Shown: piece after piece, positions 51,443 to 62,641 of the stretch
How the letters are laid out: each line of letters begins with the position of its first letter
Numbering within the stretch: the stretch's first letter is position 1
Assembly (NCBI GenBank): GCA_945952585.1
Contig: CAMFII010000006.1
Location: forward strand, 173,160-237,159
DNA length: 64,000 nucleotides
Direction of reading: 5' to 3'
Origin: an uncultured Rhodobacter sp.
GTDB lineage: Bacteria > Pseudomonadota > Alphaproteobacteria > Rhodobacterales > Rhodobacteraceae
Translations under genes and position numbers: made by a program
Notes under the pieces: generated by a model
What the model was told of the DNA's origin: nothing
Database searches by the model: none
Seen by the model: the letters and a program-made list of their open reading frames with translations, nothing else

Positions 51443-52201
51443 ATGACCGAGACCTATCCCAATGCACCCGATACGCTGATTGCCCGCTGGCAAGAGCGGC
51501 GCGCGCCGCTCGACTTCGGGCCGGGCGAGGCCCTGCCGGCGCTGGATGCGGACCTTGTCGCTTTGGCGGGGCGGCCCGTCGCCGATCCCGGTCCCGACCG
51601 GCCGCGCCGGGCCAGCGGCTATGCCGTCAAGCACCATGCGCTGGCGCGCGAACTGGCGGGCCAGCCCGAACTGGTGCTGCTTCATGCCCAGCTGATTTCC
51701 TGCCTGCGCAAGCGTGGCTGGCCCGATCATGCTCCGGCACTGTTCCTGCGGCTTTGGGCCGAACAGCCGGACTGGCTGATCGGCCATCTGCCGGACCGCT
51801 GGAAGATCTCGGCGGCCATCACCTTTGCAGATCACGGTGCGAGCGAGGCGCAGCGGCGCCTCGGCCAGTCGCTGAACCTGCTGTTCTCGCTGATGAAGCT
51901 TTACGAGGCCGAGCGGCTTTATTCCGGCCGCGCGCCTGACCAGCCCTTCGGCCTTGGCCGCAAGGCCGACGCCCCGCTGCCGCTTGGGATGCCCGGCTTT
52001 TCGCTCGGCTCGGGCGGGCTCGACTACAACCTCCTCGCCCCGATCTGGGCCGAGGCCCAGGTGGTGCCCGTGCTGGGTCCGCTCGCCTGCCACCTGCTGG
52101 AACGGCTGAATCAGGATCCCGGCACGCTGTTCCGGCGGTTGCAGTCGATGCGGGTGCGGCGGGACCAGCGCCGGAAGGGCGGGAAACCCGCTGATCCTTG
52201 A
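51443..52201 (+). CDS. Conserved hypothetical protein
   Basis: 252 residues, mainly helical. It begins MTETYPNAPDTLIARWQERR and contains KHHALARELAGQPELVLLHAQLISCLRKRG and a helical run around LNLLFSLMKLYEAERLY. No signal peptide or membrane helix, and no domain recognised. Codon use and G+C match the neighbouring genes, and the reading frame is solid. It lies 115 nt before the DEAD-box helicase. Confidence 0.72.
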   Translation: MTETYPNAPDTLIARWQERRAPLDFGPGEALPALDADLVALAGRPVADPGPDRPRRASGYAVKHHALARELAGQPELVLLHAQLISCLRKRGWPDHAPALFLRLWAEQPDWLIGHLPDRWKISAAITFADHGASEAQRRLGQSLNLLFSLMKLYEAERLYSGRAPDQPFGLGRKADAPLPLGMPGFSLGSGGLDYNLLAPIWAEAQVVPVLGPLACHLLERLNQDPGTLFRRLQSMRVRRDQRRKGGKPADP

Positions 52202-52316
52202 CCTTCGCACGCTTTTCCGCTAACGGACCCGAAGGCCACAAGGCCAAGACGCCGGGGCGCCCGGAAAGATGCGTCCCATAGATTCATGCGGTCCGATACC
52301 GCATCCAAGGACGCAT

Positions 52317-53840
52317 ATGACCAAATTCTCCGACCTCGCGCTTGACCCGCGCGTGCTGAAGGCCATCAGCGAAGCGGGCTACGAGACCCCTACCCCGATC
52401 CAGGCGCAGGCCATCCCCCACGCCTTGCAAGGCAAGGACGTGCTCGGCATCGCCCAGACCGGCACCGGCAAGACGGCGAGCTTCACGCTGCCGATGATCA
52501 CGCTTCTTGGACAGGGCCGCGCCCGCGCCCGGATGCCGCGCTCGCTGGTCCTCGCGCCGACGCGCGAACTCGCCGCGCAGGTGGCCGAGAACTTCGATGT
52601 CTACGCCAAGCATACCAAGCTGACGAAGGCGCTCCTGATCGGCGGCGTCAGCTTCGGCGAACAGGACAAGTTGATCGACCGCGGTGTCGACGTGCTGATC
52701 GCGACGCCGGGCCGCCTGCTCGACCATTTCGAGCGCGGCAAGCTCCTGCTCAACGGCGTGCAGATCATGGTCGTCGACGAGGCCGACCGGATGCTTGACA
52801 TGGGCTTCATCCCGGATATCGAGCGCATCTTCTCGCTGACACCCTTCACCCGGCAGACCTTCTTCTTCTCGGCGACCATGGCACCCGAGATCGAGCGCAT
52901 CACCAACACCTTCCTGTCGGGCGCTGTGAAGATCGAGGTGGCGCGTCAGGCGACTGCCTCGGAAACCATCGAACAGCAGCTGATCGCGCTGACGCCCTCG
53001 CGCCGCGACCGCAGCTTTACCGAGAAGCGCGCCGTGCTGCGCGAACTCATCAAGGCCGAGGGCGAGGCCTGCACCAACGCCATAATCTTCTGCAACCGCA
53101 AGATGGATGTGGACGTGGTGGCGAAATCGCTGAAATCGCACGGCTTCAACGCGGCGCCGATCCATGGCGACCTTGACCAGTCGGTGCGGATGAAGACGCT
53201 CGACGGCTTCCGCGATGGCTCGCTGCACCTGCTGGTCGCGTCCGATGTTGCCGCACGCGGCCTCGACATTCCGGCGGTGAGCCACGTCTTCAACTTCGAC
53301 GTGCCGACGCACCCCGAGGATTATGTCCACCGCATCGGCCGCACCGGTCGTGCCGGACGGCAAGGCAAGGCCTATACCATCGCCACGCCCTCGGACGACA
53401 AGTATGTGGGCCAGATCGAAAGCCTCATCAAGAAACCGATCCCCCGGGGGCAAACCCCGGCGATCGAGATTCGCGAAGGCGCCCCCGACCGGCCCGAGCG
53501 CAGCGAACGTCGTCCCTCGTCGCGCGACCGGGGCGAGAAACGCCCGCGTCCGGTGGCCGACCACGGCCGCGAGGCATCGCGCGAGCCCTTCCGCCCGACG
53601 GAAACCGTCGAGGCCGTCGAGCCCGTGCGCGAGGAACGCCCCCGCGAGGAACGCCCGCGCGAGGAGCGGTCGCGTGAGTCCCGTCCGCGCGAGGATCGCA
53701 GCCGCAGCGGCGAGCGCCGCTCAGACAGCCGCTCAGACAACCGCCGCGACCAGCGCCGCGAGGATGCGCCCGTCGTGGGCATGGGCGACCACATGCCGGA
53801 CTTTCTGCTTCGCAGCTTCGCGCCGGCCAGCTCGGAATAA
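52317..53840 (+). CDS. DEAD-box RNA helicase
   Basis: 507 residues. Q motif with PTPIQAQAIP, Walker A AQTGTGKT, PTRELA, TPGR, DEAD, SAT and HRIGRTGRAG are all visible, so this is a RhlE/DeaD-type helicase. The tail after about residue 395 is Arg/Glu/Asp-rich with repeated (R)EERPREERPR units (about 437-464), disordered. It remodels RNA in ribosome assembly or decay. A terminator follows at 53857-53896. It lies convergent with RNase J. Confidence 0.94.
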   Translation: MTKFSDLALDPRVLKAISEAGYETPTPIQAQAIPHALQGKDVLGIAQTGTGKTASFTLPMITLLGQGRARARMPRSLVLAPTRELAAQVAENFDVYAKHTKLTKALLIGGVSFGEQDKLIDRGVDVLIATPGRLLDHFERGKLLLNGVQIMVVDEADRMLDMGFIPDIERIFSLTPFTRQTFFFSATMAPEIERITNTFLSGAVKIEVARQATASETIEQQLIALTPSRRDRSFTEKRAVLRELIKAEGEACTNAIIFCNRKMDVDVVAKSLKSHGFNAAPIHGDLDQSVRMKTLDGFRDGSLHLLVASDVAARGLDIPAVSHVFNFDVPTHPEDYVHRIGRTGRAGRQGKAYTIATPSDDKYVGQIESLIKKPIPRGQTPAIEIREGAPDRPERSERRPSSRDRGEKRPRPVADHGREASREPFRPTETVEAVEPVREERPREERPREERSRESRPREDRSRSGERRSDSRSDNRRDQRREDAPVVGMGDHMPDFLLRSFAPASSE

Positions 53841-53856
53841 TCAGCGCATCGTATGA

Positions 53857-53896
53857 GAAAGGCGCCGCAAGCGATTGCGGGGCCTTTTCTTTTTCG
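53857..53896 (+). terminator. Rho-independent terminator of the DEAD-box helicase gene
   Basis: GAAAGGCGCCGCAA (53857-53870) pairs with TTGCGGGGCCTTTTC (starting 53875) with one bulge, followed by a T-rich run TTTTCTTTTTC. It begins 17 nt after the helicase stop and could also act for convergent RNase J. Confidence 0.75.
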
Positions 53897-53903
53897 AGGG
53901 GCG

Positions 53904-55577
53904 TCAGTCGGCCTGCAGCCGGCTGACCACCACTGTCACCTCGGGCTTCTTGCCGATCTCCTCGACCGCGACCTGCCGCACGATGCGGCGCACCGCCTCG
54001 TCCAGCTTGTCGTCGTCGCTCAGCACCTTGCCGCCACGCTCCAGGAACTCGGTCAGCTCTGCCTCTATCGTCTCGGCCAGGGAACGCCCGCCCTTGCCCA
54101 TCTCGGGCAGGCCCATGATTTCGGCCCAGGCGTCGCCAAGCGGATCGTCGTTCTCGTCGAGGATGATGGTGATCATCACATGGCCGTTCAGCGCCATGCG
54201 GATGCGGTCGCGAACCACCCCGTCCATCGCGCCGATCAGCGCGGTGCCGTCGAGGTAGAGCCGCCCCGTTTCGATGTATTCGGCGACCTCGGGAATGTCC
54301 CCGGTCAGGTCCAGCATCATGCCATTGGTGGCGATCTCACCGGCGAAACCCTTGGACGCCGCCAGGTTCACATGCTCGCGGAGGTGGCGGTGCTCCCCAT
54401 GCATGGGGATCACCACCGCCGGCTTGACGATGGAATGCATCAATTCCAGGTCCGGGCGGTTGGCATGACCTGAGACGTGGTAAAGGCCGTTCGCCTCGTC
54501 CACCACATCGACGCCCATCTCGGAGAAGGCGTTGACGATGCGCAGCACGCCACGTTCGTTGCCGGGGATGGTGCGGGACGAGAACAGGAACAGGTCGCCC
54601 TCCTTCATCTCCATCCCCAGATACTTGCCGCGGGCCAGCTGGGCCGAGGCCGCGCGGCGCTCGCCCTGGCTGCCGGTGACCAGGAGCATCAGGTTCTGGC
54701 GCGGGATATCCTCGGCCTCTTCCGGCGGGACGACCTTCGGGAATTGCGCCAACACGCCGGATTCGACCGCCGCCGCGACCATCTTCTTCATCGCCCGGCC
54801 CATCAGGCAGACCGATCGCCCGGCCGCCTGCGCCGCCTCGGCCAGCGTCATCAGCCGCGCCACGTTCGAGGCGAAGGTGGTCGCGACCACCATCCCTTCG
54901 GCCTTCTGCACCAGTTCGCGGATCGGGTCGCGCAGCGTCGCTTCGGACCGGCCGGCATGGGTCGAGAAGACGTTGGTCGAGTCGCACATCAGCGCCTTGA
55001 CCGGCTTTTCGGCCGCGACCTCGGCGAACAGCTCCGGCCGCCAGGCCTCGCCCACCAGCGGGGTGGGGTCGAGCTTGAAGTCGCCCGAATGCAGGATCCG
55101 TCCTGCTGGCGTGTCGATGACCAGCGCCGCGCTTTCGGGGATCGAATGGGCGACCGGCAGGTACTGCACCTTGAACGGCCCCGCCTCGATCACCTGCGGC
55201 CGCGCCTCGACCGTGGTGATGATGTTCCCGGGCTGCCCCTGCTCTTCCAGCTTCGCCCGCCCGATCAGCGCCGTGAAGCGCCTCGCGTAGACTTTGGCGC
55301 GCAGCTTGGGCCACAGATGGCCAAGCGCGCCGATATGGTCCTCGTGCGCATGGGTGATGAAGATCGCCTCGATCCGGTCCTGCCGTTCCTCGAGCCAGCG
55401 CACGTCCGGCATGATGAGGTCGATGCCCGGCGTCGTCTCCATGTCGCCGAAGGTCACGCCCAGATCGACGACGATCAGGCGTTCCTTGTCCTCGGGGCCG
55501 TAGCCGTAGACGTAGCAGTTCATGCCGATCTCTCCCGCGCCACCGAGGGGGAGATAGATCAGACGGTTCGCAGTCAT
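53904..55577 (-). CDS. rnj: Ribonuclease J
   Basis: 557 residues. The beta-CASP metallo-beta-lactamase core has HAHEDHIGA (His76, His78, Asp80, His81), GDFKLDPTP and SGHANRPDLELM, then a C-terminal RNase J domain. RNase J is a 5'-3' exonuclease and endonuclease central to mRNA turnover in alphaproteobacteria. Its ATG overlaps the coaX stop (ATGA). A DEAD-box helicase, also an RNA-turnover type, lies convergent. Confidence 0.95.
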   Translation of the reverse strand: MTANRLIYLPLGGAGEIGMNCYVYGYGPEDKERLIVVDLGVTFGDMETTPGIDLIMPDVRWLEERQDRIEAIFITHAHEDHIGALGHLWPKLRAKVYARRFTALIGRAKLEEQGQPGNIITTVEARPQVIEAGPFKVQYLPVAHSIPESAALVIDTPAGRILHSGDFKLDPTPLVGEAWRPELFAEVAAEKPVKALMCDSTNVFSTHAGRSEATLRDPIRELVQKAEGMVVATTFASNVARLMTLAEAAQAAGRSVCLMGRAMKKMVAAAVESGVLAQFPKVVPPEEAEDIPRQNLMLLVTGSQGERRAASAQLARGKYLGMEMKEGDLFLFSSRTIPGNERGVLRIVNAFSEMGVDVVDEANGLYHVSGHANRPDLELMHSIVKPAVVIPMHGEHRHLREHVNLAASKGFAGEIATNGMMLDLTGDIPEVAEYIETGRLYLDGTALIGAMDGVVRDRIRMALNGHVMITIILDENDDPLGDAWAEIMGLPEMGKGGRSLAETIEAELTEFLERGGKVLSDDDKLDEAVRRIVRQVAVEEIGKKPEVTVVVSRLQAD

Positions 55578-56353
55578 GCCGTTTCCAGTTCCTTGTTGTG
55601 GCGGTGGATCAGCACCAGACCATGACTGGTCAGGTCATCCTCAACCGCATCAAATAGATCGAAACCCTGCGCGAACAGGGGGGCGAGGCCGCCGGTTGCA
55701 ATGACTTTCATCGGACGGTCGCGTTCTGCTCGGATCTGCCGCACGATACCTTCCGCCAGACCGATATACCCCCAATAAACGCCCGACTGCATGCAGGCGA
55801 CCGTATTGGTGCCGATGGCGCGGGCCGGGCGGCTCACCTCGACATGCGGCAGTGCCGCCGCCGCCATGTGCAGCGCCTCGAGGCTGAGGTTGACGCCCGG
55901 CGCGATCACGCCGCCGATATAGGCGCCATCGGTATCGACGACGTCAAAGGTGGTGGCGGTGCCGAAATCGACGACGATCAGGTTGCCGCCGTGGCGGTCG
56001 AACCCGCCGACCGTGTTCACCAGCCGGTCGGGGCCAACCGTCGTTCCGGCATCGACACGGGGCGGAACGGGCAGCGCGCATTCTGGCCGGCCCACCACCA
56101 GCGGGCGGCAGTTGAAGTAGCGGTTGCACAGGACGCGCAGGTTGAAGACCACGCGCGGCACGGTCGAGGAGATGATCGCCTCGGTGATCGTCGCCTCGAC
56201 CTTCGACAGCATCATCAGCGAGGACAGCCAGACGAAATACTCGTCTGCGGTGCGCTTGTAATCGGTAGCGATCCGCCAGGTCGACAGGAACCGCGTCCCG
56301 TCCCAGATCGAGAAGACGGTGTTGGTGTTGCCGCAGTCGATGGCAAGAAGCAT
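55574..56353 (-). CDS. coaX: Type III pantothenate kinase
   Basis: 259 residues. The ASKHA-fold phosphate motif MLLAIDCGNTNTVFSIWDG opens the protein, with GPDRLVNTVGG, VVDFGTATTFDVVD and GGVIAPGVNLSLEAL after it. It phosphorylates pantothenate in the first step of CoA synthesis and needs a monovalent cation in known members. The start at 56353 gives the motif at the very N-terminus. It lies between birA and rnj, a conserved order. Confidence 0.95.
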   Translation of the reverse strand: MLLAIDCGNTNTVFSIWDGTRFLSTWRIATDYKRTADEYFVWLSSLMMLSKVEATITEAIISSTVPRVVFNLRVLCNRYFNCRPLVVGRPECALPVPPRVDAGTTVGPDRLVNTVGGFDRHGGNLIVVDFGTATTFDVVDTDGAYIGGVIAPGVNLSLEALHMAAAALPHVEVSRPARAIGTNTVACMQSGVYWGYIGLAEGIVRQIRAERDRPMKVIATGGLAPLFAQGFDLFDAVEDDLTSHGLVLIHRHNKELETA

Positions 56354-56378
56354 GGGCACCCTCCGTTGGACTTGGGAC

Positions 56379-57146
56379 TCAGAAAAAGACTTCGGCGGCG
56401 GGAATGGCGATCCGTCCGCCGGGCTGGCCCAGGACCAGTGCCCCGGCGGCGTCGATGGTTTCGAACAGCCCCTCGTCGGTCCGCGTCCCGGTGCGCGCCC
56501 GGATCGGTTGGCCGAGGCGCGCCGCATGGGCAAGCCAGGCCTCGCGCAGGGGGGCGAAGCCCTGCGTGGCAAAAACCGCTTCGCGCCGGGCGTAGGCCGG
56601 GGCCAGCCACTCGAGAAAGGCCTCCGGCGTTACCCGAAGGCCGGTCTCGGACAGCAGGCTGACTGGGACCACCGCGCCGGGCTCCACCGTAGAGGGGTCG
56701 GGGGCCGAGATCAGGTTGACGCCGATGCCGATGGCCAGATGGCCGACGCGCCCGCCCTGCCCCGCGCTTTCCAGCAGGATACCCGCCAGCTTGCCGCCGT
56801 TCAGCAGCACGTCATTCGGCCATTTGAGTTGGAAGGCCTCGGGCAGCCCGGTCAGCGCCACCAGCGCGTCCCGCAGCGCCAGCGCCGCCACGAAAGAGCG
56901 CAGCGCCACGATCTCGGGCGCCTCGCGCGGATGCATCAGGAGGGTCGCGTAGAAGTTGCCCTTCGGGCTGACCCACGGGCGGCCGCGACGGCCGCGCCCG
57001 CCGGTCTGCTCCAGCCCGAGGATCCAGCAGGGACCGGCCAGTTCGGCTGCCAGACGGGCGGCTTCGGCATTGGTGCTGTCGACCGAGGGCAGGACGCGCC
57101 GCGTCACGCCCTCGGGCCAGGGGTCGCGCGTGGCGTCAGCGCACAA
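56379..57146 (-). CDS. birA: Biotin--[acetyl-CoA-carboxylase] ligase
   Basis: About 255 residues. The biotin-binding [22 protein letters not shown] and [19 protein letters not shown] are present. There is no N-terminal winged helix, so it is a monofunctional ligase that attaches biotin to AccB and does not repress biotin genes. The start is uncertain: TTG at 57144-57146 is used (11 nt overlap with nuoN), a TTG at 57168-57170 is also open, and no ribosome site decides between them. Confidence 0.9.
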   Translation of the reverse strand: MCADATRDPWPEGVTRRVLPSVDSTNAEAARLAAELAGPCWILGLEQTGGRGRRGRPWVSPKGNFYATLLMHPREAPEIVALRSFVAALALRDALVALTGLPEAFQLKWPNDVLLNGGKLAGILLESAGQGGRVGHLAIGIGVNLISAPDPSTVEPGAVVPVSLLSETGLRVTPEAFLEWLAPAYARREAVFATQGFAPLREAWLAHAARLGQPIRARTGTRTDEGLFETIDAAGALVLGQPGGRIAIPAAEVFF

Positions 57147-58572
57147 GCGTTTCGGCCGCGACAGCGGCAAGCGAGTCGATGCCGAACAGGTTCACGACGC
57201 CCAGCACCATCACCGCGGCAGAGCCCATCAGCATCACCCACTGCACCGGCGAGATCGAGCCGTCCAGACGGTCGCCCTCCTTGCCGAAATACATGTAGAA
57301 GACGATGCGGAGGTAATAGAAGGCGCCGATGACCGAGGCGATCACGCCCAGCACCGCGAGCCAGACCATTCCCGCGTCGACGGCGGCCTTCAGCACATAG
57401 AACTTCCCGAAGAAGCCGACCATCGGCGGCACGCCGGCCAGGCTGAACATCAGCACCAGCAGCGCGAGCGCCCGGAGCGGTTCCTTCTTCGAATACATGT
57501 TCAGGCTCTCGATGTCGGTGACCGGCACACCGTCCTTCGACATCGACAGGATGAAGGCGAAGGCGCCGACGCTCATGGTGACATAGATCGCCATGTAGAC
57601 GAGCATCGCCTGAACGCCCTCGGCCGTGCCCGAGGCAAGGCCCATGAGTGCAAAGCCCATATGGGTGATCGAGGAATAGGCCATCAGTCGCTTGATGTCG
57701 CGCTGGCCGATCGCGGCGATCGATCCCACGAACATCGACAGCACGGCCAGCAGCGCCAGCACCTGCCCCCAGTCGCCGGGGATCTTGCCGAACGCATCCT
57801 GCGTGACCCGCGCCAGGAGGCCCATCGCGGCCACCTTGGGCGCGGCGGCGAAGAAGGCCGTCACCGGCGTCGGCGAACCCTCATAGACGTCTGGCGTCCA
57901 CATGTGGAAGGGCACCGCGGACACCTTGAACGCAAGCCCGGTCAGGATGAAGACGAGGCCGAACAGCAGGCCCACCGGCACCTCGCCCCCAAGCGTGGAC
58001 AGGATGCCCGAGAACAGCGTCGTGCCGGCAAAGCCGTAGGTCAGCGAGGCCCCGTAAAGCAGCAGGCCCGAAGACAGCGCGCCAAGGACGAAATACTTCA
58101 GGCCGGCCTCGGTCGATTTCACGCTGTCGCGGCGGATCGCGGCGATGACGTAAAGCGACAGCGACTGCAGCTCGAGCCCCATGTAAAGCGCCATCAGGTC
58201 CCCGGCCGAGACCATGATCATCATGCCGATCGTCGCCAGCGTCACCAGCACCGGGTATTCGAAGCGCAGCAGGTCGCGCCGCTCCATGTAATCCTTGCCC
58301 ATGGCGAGCACGGCGGCGCCGGACAGCAGGATCGTGACCTTGGCATAGCGCGAGAACGGATCGTCATTGACCATGCCGCCGAAGGCCGTGCGCGCGCCAT
58401 CACCGGCCCCGCCGATCCACAGCGCCAGCAGGACGAACAGCCCCGCCGTCACCCAGGTCAGAAGGCCCGCAACGGCATCCTTGCCGGTATAGACCGCGAA
58501 GAGGAGCGCGAGCATCGCATAGACCGCGAGGATGACCTCGGGCAGGACGATCTGGAAGTCGGTCGCGAACAT
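57136..58572 (-). CDS. nuoN: NADH-quinone oxidoreductase subunit N
   Basis: 478 residues with about fourteen membrane helices of the antiporter-like type. It has [19 protein letters not shown] and [19 protein letters not shown]. It is one of the proton-pumping subunits of complex I. The start at 58572 gives the normal N-terminus [15 protein letters not shown]. Last nuo gene of the operon; birA follows with overlap. Confidence 0.96.
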   Translation of the reverse strand: MFATDFQIVLPEVILAVYAMLALLFAVYTGKDAVAGLLTWVTAGLFVLLALWIGGAGDGARTAFGGMVNDDPFSRYAKVTILLSGAAVLAMGKDYMERRDLLRFEYPVLVTLATIGMMIMVSAGDLMALYMGLELQSLSLYVIAAIRRDSVKSTEAGLKYFVLGALSSGLLLYGASLTYGFAGTTLFSGILSTLGGEVPVGLLFGLVFILTGLAFKVSAVPFHMWTPDVYEGSPTPVTAFFAAAPKVAAMGLLARVTQDAFGKIPGDWGQVLALLAVLSMFVGSIAAIGQRDIKRLMAYSSITHMGFALMGLASGTAEGVQAMLVYMAIYVTMSVGAFAFILSMSKDGVPVTDIESLNMYSKKEPLRALALLVLMFSLAGVPPMVGFFGKFYVLKAAVDAGMVWLAVLGVIASVIGAFYYLRIVFYMYFGKEGDRLDGSISPVQWVMLMGSAAVMVLGVVNLFGIDSLAAVAAETLVR

Positions 58573-58585
58573 TCGGGCGGTTCCC

Positions 58586-60124
58586 TTACTGCAGGGCCAG
58601 GCGCGTTGCCGTATCGACCGGCAGCGACGCGTGGTATTCGGTGACAAGGGCATGAACCGACGGGCCGATACGATCGGTCACGAAGCTCGGGTAGATGCCC
58701 AGGAACAGGGTCATGGCGACGAGCGGGGCGAAGATCGCCTTCTCGCGCGCGGACATGTCGGTGATCGACTTCAGGCTTTCCTTGATGAGGTCGCCGAAGA
58801 CCACCCGGCGGTAGAGCCACAGCGCATAGGCGGCCGACAGGATCACGCCGGTCGCGGCCACGGCCGCCACCCAGGTGTTGACCTGGAAGATCCCGGCCAG
58901 CGTCAGGAATTCGCCGATGAAGCCGCTGGTGCCCGGCAGGCCCACATTCGCCATGGTGAAGAACATGAAGACCAGCGCATAGGCGGGCATCCGGTTGACC
59001 AGACCGCCATAGGCGTCGATCTCGCGGGTGTGCATCCGGTCATAGATCACGCCGACGCAGAGGAAGAGCGCGCCAGACACGAAGCCGTGGCTCAGCATCT
59101 GGAAGATCGCGCCGTCGATGCCCTGCTGGTTCGCGGCGAAGATGCCCATCGTGACGTAGCCCATGTGAGCGACGGACGAATAGGCGATCAGCTTCTTCAT
59201 GTCCTGCTGGGCCAGCGCCACGAGCGAGGTGTAGACGATCGCGATCGCCGACATCCAGAACACGAGCGGCGCAAGCAGGTCGGACGCCACCGGGAACATC
59301 GGCAGGCTGAAGCGCAGGAAGCCGTAGCCGCCCATCTTCAGCAGGATTGCCGCCAGCACGACCGACCCGGCGGTCGGCGCCTGGACGTGGGCGTCGGGCA
59401 GCCAGGTATGGACCGGCCACATCGGCATCTTTACCGCGAAGCTGGCGAAGAAGGCGAGCCACAGGAGCGTCTGCATCCCGCCGACGATCTGGAACCCAAG
59501 GACCGAAATCGTGTCAGACCCGAAATTGTGGTTCAGCAGCGTCGGGATGTCGGTCGTGCCGGCGTCGTAATACATGGCGATCATCGCCACCAGCATCAGA
59601 ACCGAGCCGAGGAAGGTGTAGAGGAAGAACTTGAACGACGCATAGATGCGGTCCTTGCCCCCCCAGATGCCGATGATGAGGAACATCGGGATCAGGCCGG
59701 CCTCGAAGAACAAGTAGAACAGCACCAGGTCCAGCGCGCAGAAGACGCCGAGCATCAGCGTTTCCAGCAGCAGGAAGGCGATCATGTATTCCTTGACCCG
59801 CGTCTCGACGCTCCAGCACGCGCCGATGGTCAGCGGCATGAGGAAGGTCGTCAGCAGCACGAACAGGACCGAGATGCCGTCGACGCCCATCTTGTAGGTC
59901 AGGCCAAGGATCCACGGCCGCTCTTCCACGAACTGGAAGCCGGTATTCTGCGGATCGAAGCCGGTCAGCAGGAAGAGCGAGATCAGGAAGGTCGCCGTCG
60001 TCGCCAGCAGTGCCAGCCACCTGGCGTTGCGCTGCGCCGCGGGGTCGTTGCCGCGCAGGAACAGCGCCATGATGACGGCAGCGACGAGCGGGATGAAGGT
60101 GATGATCGAGAGAAGATTTTCCAT
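58586..60124 (-). CDS. nuoM: NADH-quinone oxidoreductase subunit M
   Basis: 512 residues. The antiporter-like subunit is recognised from [20 protein letters not shown] and [16 protein letters not shown]. It is a proton-pumping subunit of complex I with a conserved Lys/Glu in the membrane arm. The ATG at 60124 is 14 nt after the nuoL stop. Its stop is 13 nt from the nuoN start. Confidence 0.97.
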   Translation of the reverse strand: MENLLSIITFIPLVAAVIMALFLRGNDPAAQRNARWLALLATTATFLISLFLLTGFDPQNTGFQFVEERPWILGLTYKMGVDGISVLFVLLTTFLMPLTIGACWSVETRVKEYMIAFLLLETLMLGVFCALDLVLFYLFFEAGLIPMFLIIGIWGGKDRIYASFKFFLYTFLGSVLMLVAMIAMYYDAGTTDIPTLLNHNFGSDTISVLGFQIVGGMQTLLWLAFFASFAVKMPMWPVHTWLPDAHVQAPTAGSVVLAAILLKMGGYGFLRFSLPMFPVASDLLAPLVFWMSAIAIVYTSLVALAQQDMKKLIAYSSVAHMGYVTMGIFAANQQGIDGAIFQMLSHGFVSGALFLCVGVIYDRMHTREIDAYGGLVNRMPAYALVFMFFTMANVGLPGTSGFIGEFLTLAGIFQVNTWVAAVAATGVILSAAYALWLYRRVVFGDLIKESLKSITDMSAREKAIFAPLVAMTLFLGIYPSFVTDRIGPSVHALVTEYHASLPVDTATRLALQ

Positions 60125-60138
60125 GATGCCCGTTCCCC

Positions 60139-62253
60139 TTACTTGGCGCCGCCCGTGAGCGTCATCCAGGTCACGAGGACCGCGATCCCCAGCACCATCG
60201 CAAAGGCATAGGTGAAGATGTAGCCGGTCTGCGCCCGGCCCGCGAGGCGGGTGAAGAAGGGGATGATCCCCATCGCCACGCCGTTGATGGTGCCGTCGAT
60301 CACCTCGCCATCGCCGCGCTTCCACAGGAAGCCGCCAAGCCATTTCGCGGGGCGCACGAAGATCACGTCATAGATCTCGTCGAAGTACCACTTGTTCAGC
60401 AGGAACTGGTAGAGCACCGGCTGGTTGGCCGCCAGTTTGCCCGGCAGGTCCGGACGGCGGATGTAGAACTGGAACGCCAGCAGGAAGCCCAGGACCATCG
60501 CGATGAAGGGGCTGACCTTGACCCAGTCCGGCACTTCATGGGCCTTGTGGATCGTCTCATTCTCCGGTCCGAAGAACACGGCGCCCTGCACCGGGACCGG
60601 AACGGCCTCATGCGCGGCGGGTTCAGTGGCCGCAGTCTCGGTCGTCGCAGTCTCGGTCGTCGTGGCCTCGGTCGTCGTTCCCTCGGCCGCCGCTTCGGTG
60701 CCATGACCGCCCTCGGCGGCTTCGGCCACCGGCGGCATCCCGAACCAGTCGTGCACCTTCTCGACGCTGCCGAAGAAGTTGTTGTACCAGATCATCCCCG
60801 AGAAGACTGCGCCAAGCGCCAGCACGCCAAGCGGGATCAGCATGACCTTCGGGCTTTCATGGGCATGGTCATGGGCGTGATGATCGCCCCGCGCCTCGCC
60901 GTAGAAGGTCAGGAACATCAGCCGCCAGGAGTAGAACGAGGTCATCCCCGCCGCGATCACCAGCATGATGAAGGCGTAGTGGTTGCCGACAAAGGCGCTT
61001 TCGATCACCGCGTCCTTCGACAGGTAACCGGCAAAGCCGATATGGGTCAGCGGGATGCCGACGCCGGTGATGGCCAGCGTGCCGATCATCATCGCCCAGA
61101 AGGTCAGCGGGATCTTCTTCCGCAGCGCGCCGTAGTTCCGCATGTCCTGCTCATGGTGCATGGCATGGATGACGGAGCCCGCGCCAAGGAACAGCATCGC
61201 CTTGAAGAAGGCGTGCGTGAACAGGTGGAACATCGCCACCGGATAGGCGCCCACGCCCGCCGCCACGAACATGTAGCCCAGCTGAGAGCAGGTCGAGTAG
61301 GCGATCACGCGCTTGATGTCGTTCTGCACCAGGCCCACGGTCGCCGCGAAGAACGCGGTCGTCGCGCCCAGAATGGTGACAAAGGCCAGCGCCTGCGGGG
61401 CATATTCGAAGATCGGCGACATGCGGCAGACAAGGAACACGCCCGCGGTCACCATCGTTGCGGCGTGGATCAGGGCGGAAACCGGCGTCGGGCCCTCCAT
61501 CGCGTCCGGCAGCCAGGTGTGCAGGATGAGCTGCGCCGATTTCCCCATGGCCCCGATGAACAGCAGCACCGCGATCAGGTTCGCCGCGTTCCAGTCGCGC
61601 CAGAGAAAGCTCAACTCGGTCTGCGCCAGAACCGGGCCTTGCGCGAAGATGTCGTCGAACTTGACCGAGTCCGTCAGGAAGAACAGCCCGAAGATGCCGA
61701 GCGCAAAGCCGAAGTCGCCGACGCGGTTGACGATGAAGGCCTTCATCGCCGCGGCATTGGCCGAGGGCTTGCGGTAGTAGAAGCCGATCAGCAGGTAGGA
61801 CGCCACGCCCACGCCTTCCCAGCCGAAAAAGATCTGCGGCAGGTTGTCGGCAGTCACCAGCATCAGCATGGCGAAGGTGAAGAACGACAGGTAGGCGAAG
61901 AACCGGGCCTTGTAGTGCTCGTGATGGCCCCAGTTGTCGTCATGGGCCATGTAGCCGAACGAATAGAGGTGGACGAGCGCCGAGACGGTATTGACCACGA
62001 CCAGCATGATCGCCGTCAGCCGGTCAAGCCGGATCGACCAGTCGGCCACGAAGGACCCAGAGTCGAACCAGCGGAACAGGTCGACATGCTGGGTCGTGCC
62101 GTCGAAGCTGAAGAAGATGATCCAGCTCAGGAAAGCGCCAAGGAAGACGAGGCCGGTGGTGATGACCTGACCCGCCGTCTCGCCGATGAAGCGCCAGCCG
62201 AAGCCGCAGATCAGCGCACCGATCAGCGGCGCGAAGAGGATGATCGTGGTCAT
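60139..62253 (-). CDS. nuoL: NADH-quinone oxidoreductase subunit L
   Basis: 704 residues with the longest antiporter-like domain and a C-terminal lateral helix. It has [26 protein letters not shown] and [18 protein letters not shown]. Near residues 510-555 it carries a low-complexity insert rich in Thr, Ala and Glu ([20 protein letters not shown]), between the last core helices and the lateral helix region. Proton-pumping subunit of complex I. It lies 4 nt after nuoK. Confidence 0.97.
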   Translation of the reverse strand: MTTIILFAPLIGALICGFGWRFIGETAGQVITTGLVFLGAFLSWIIFFSFDGTTQHVDLFRWFDSGSFVADWSIRLDRLTAIMLVVVNTVSALVHLYSFGYMAHDDNWGHHEHYKARFFAYLSFFTFAMLMLVTADNLPQIFFGWEGVGVASYLLIGFYYRKPSANAAAMKAFIVNRVGDFGFALGIFGLFFLTDSVKFDDIFAQGPVLAQTELSFLWRDWNAANLIAVLLFIGAMGKSAQLILHTWLPDAMEGPTPVSALIHAATMVTAGVFLVCRMSPIFEYAPQALAFVTILGATTAFFAATVGLVQNDIKRVIAYSTCSQLGYMFVAAGVGAYPVAMFHLFTHAFFKAMLFLGAGSVIHAMHHEQDMRNYGALRKKIPLTFWAMMIGTLAITGVGIPLTHIGFAGYLSKDAVIESAFVGNHYAFIMLVIAAGMTSFYSWRLMFLTFYGEARGDHHAHDHAHESPKVMLIPLGVLALGAVFSGMIWYNNFFGSVEKVHDWFGMPPVAEAAEGGHGTEAAAEGTTTEATTTETATTETAATEPAAHEAVPVPVQGAVFFGPENETIHKAHEVPDWVKVSPFIAMVLGFLLAFQFYIRRPDLPGKLAANQPVLYQFLLNKWYFDEIYDVIFVRPAKWLGGFLWKRGDGEVIDGTINGVAMGIIPFFTRLAGRAQTGYIFTYAFAMVLGIAVLVTWMTLTGGAK

Positions 62254-62257
62254 CGGT

Positions 62258-62563
62258 TCAGCCCTTCATCACGTTGACGTCTTCGACCTCGATGCTTCCC
62301 CGGTTGCGGAAGAAGCAGACGAGGATCGCCAGCCCGATCGCGGCCTCGGCGGCGGCGACGGTCAGCACGAACATCGTGAAGACCTGCCCCACGAGATCGC
62401 CCAGGAACGAGGAGAAGGCGACGAAGTTGATGTTGACCGACAGGAGCATCAGCTCGATCGACATCAGGATGACGATGATATTCTTCCTGTTCAGGAAGAT
62501 CCCGAAAATCCCGATGACGAACAAGGCCGCCGCCACCGTCAGGTAATGTGTCAGTCCCACCAT
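62258..62563 (-). CDS. nuoK: NADH-quinone oxidoreductase subunit K
   Basis: 101 residues with three membrane helices, the normal size. It has the conserved [21 protein letters not shown] with the functional Glu, and [20 protein letters not shown]. It belongs to the E-channel of the complex I membrane arm. The gap to nuoJ is 78 nt and contains a small hairpin. Confidence 0.96.
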   Translation of the reverse strand: MVGLTHYLTVAAALFVIGIFGIFLNRKNIIVILMSIELMLLSVNINFVAFSSFLGDLVGQVFTMFVLTVAAAEAAIGLAILVCFFRNRGSIEVEDVNVMKG

Positions 62564-62602
62564 CTTCGTCCCTCCGGGCCTCTGCCCGTTATCGTTCCGT
62601 CC

Positions 62603-62624
62603 GGGCGGCCCTTTCGGGCCGTCC
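62603..62624 (-). other. Small hairpin in the nuoJ-nuoK gap
   Basis: GGGCGGCCC (62603-62611) and GGGCCGTCC (62616-62624) form a 9-bp stem with one mismatch in the transcript and a 4-nt loop. No T-run follows. It could act in mRNA processing or stability within the nuo transcript. Confidence 0.35.
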
Positions 62625-62641
62625 CAAGAAATTCCGTCAGC

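Noticed and set aside
58532..62277. Long plus-strand open frames opposite nuoM and nuoL.
   Set aside because: Composition full of HRDRQEE repeats from antisense reading of membrane-protein codons; no start signals.
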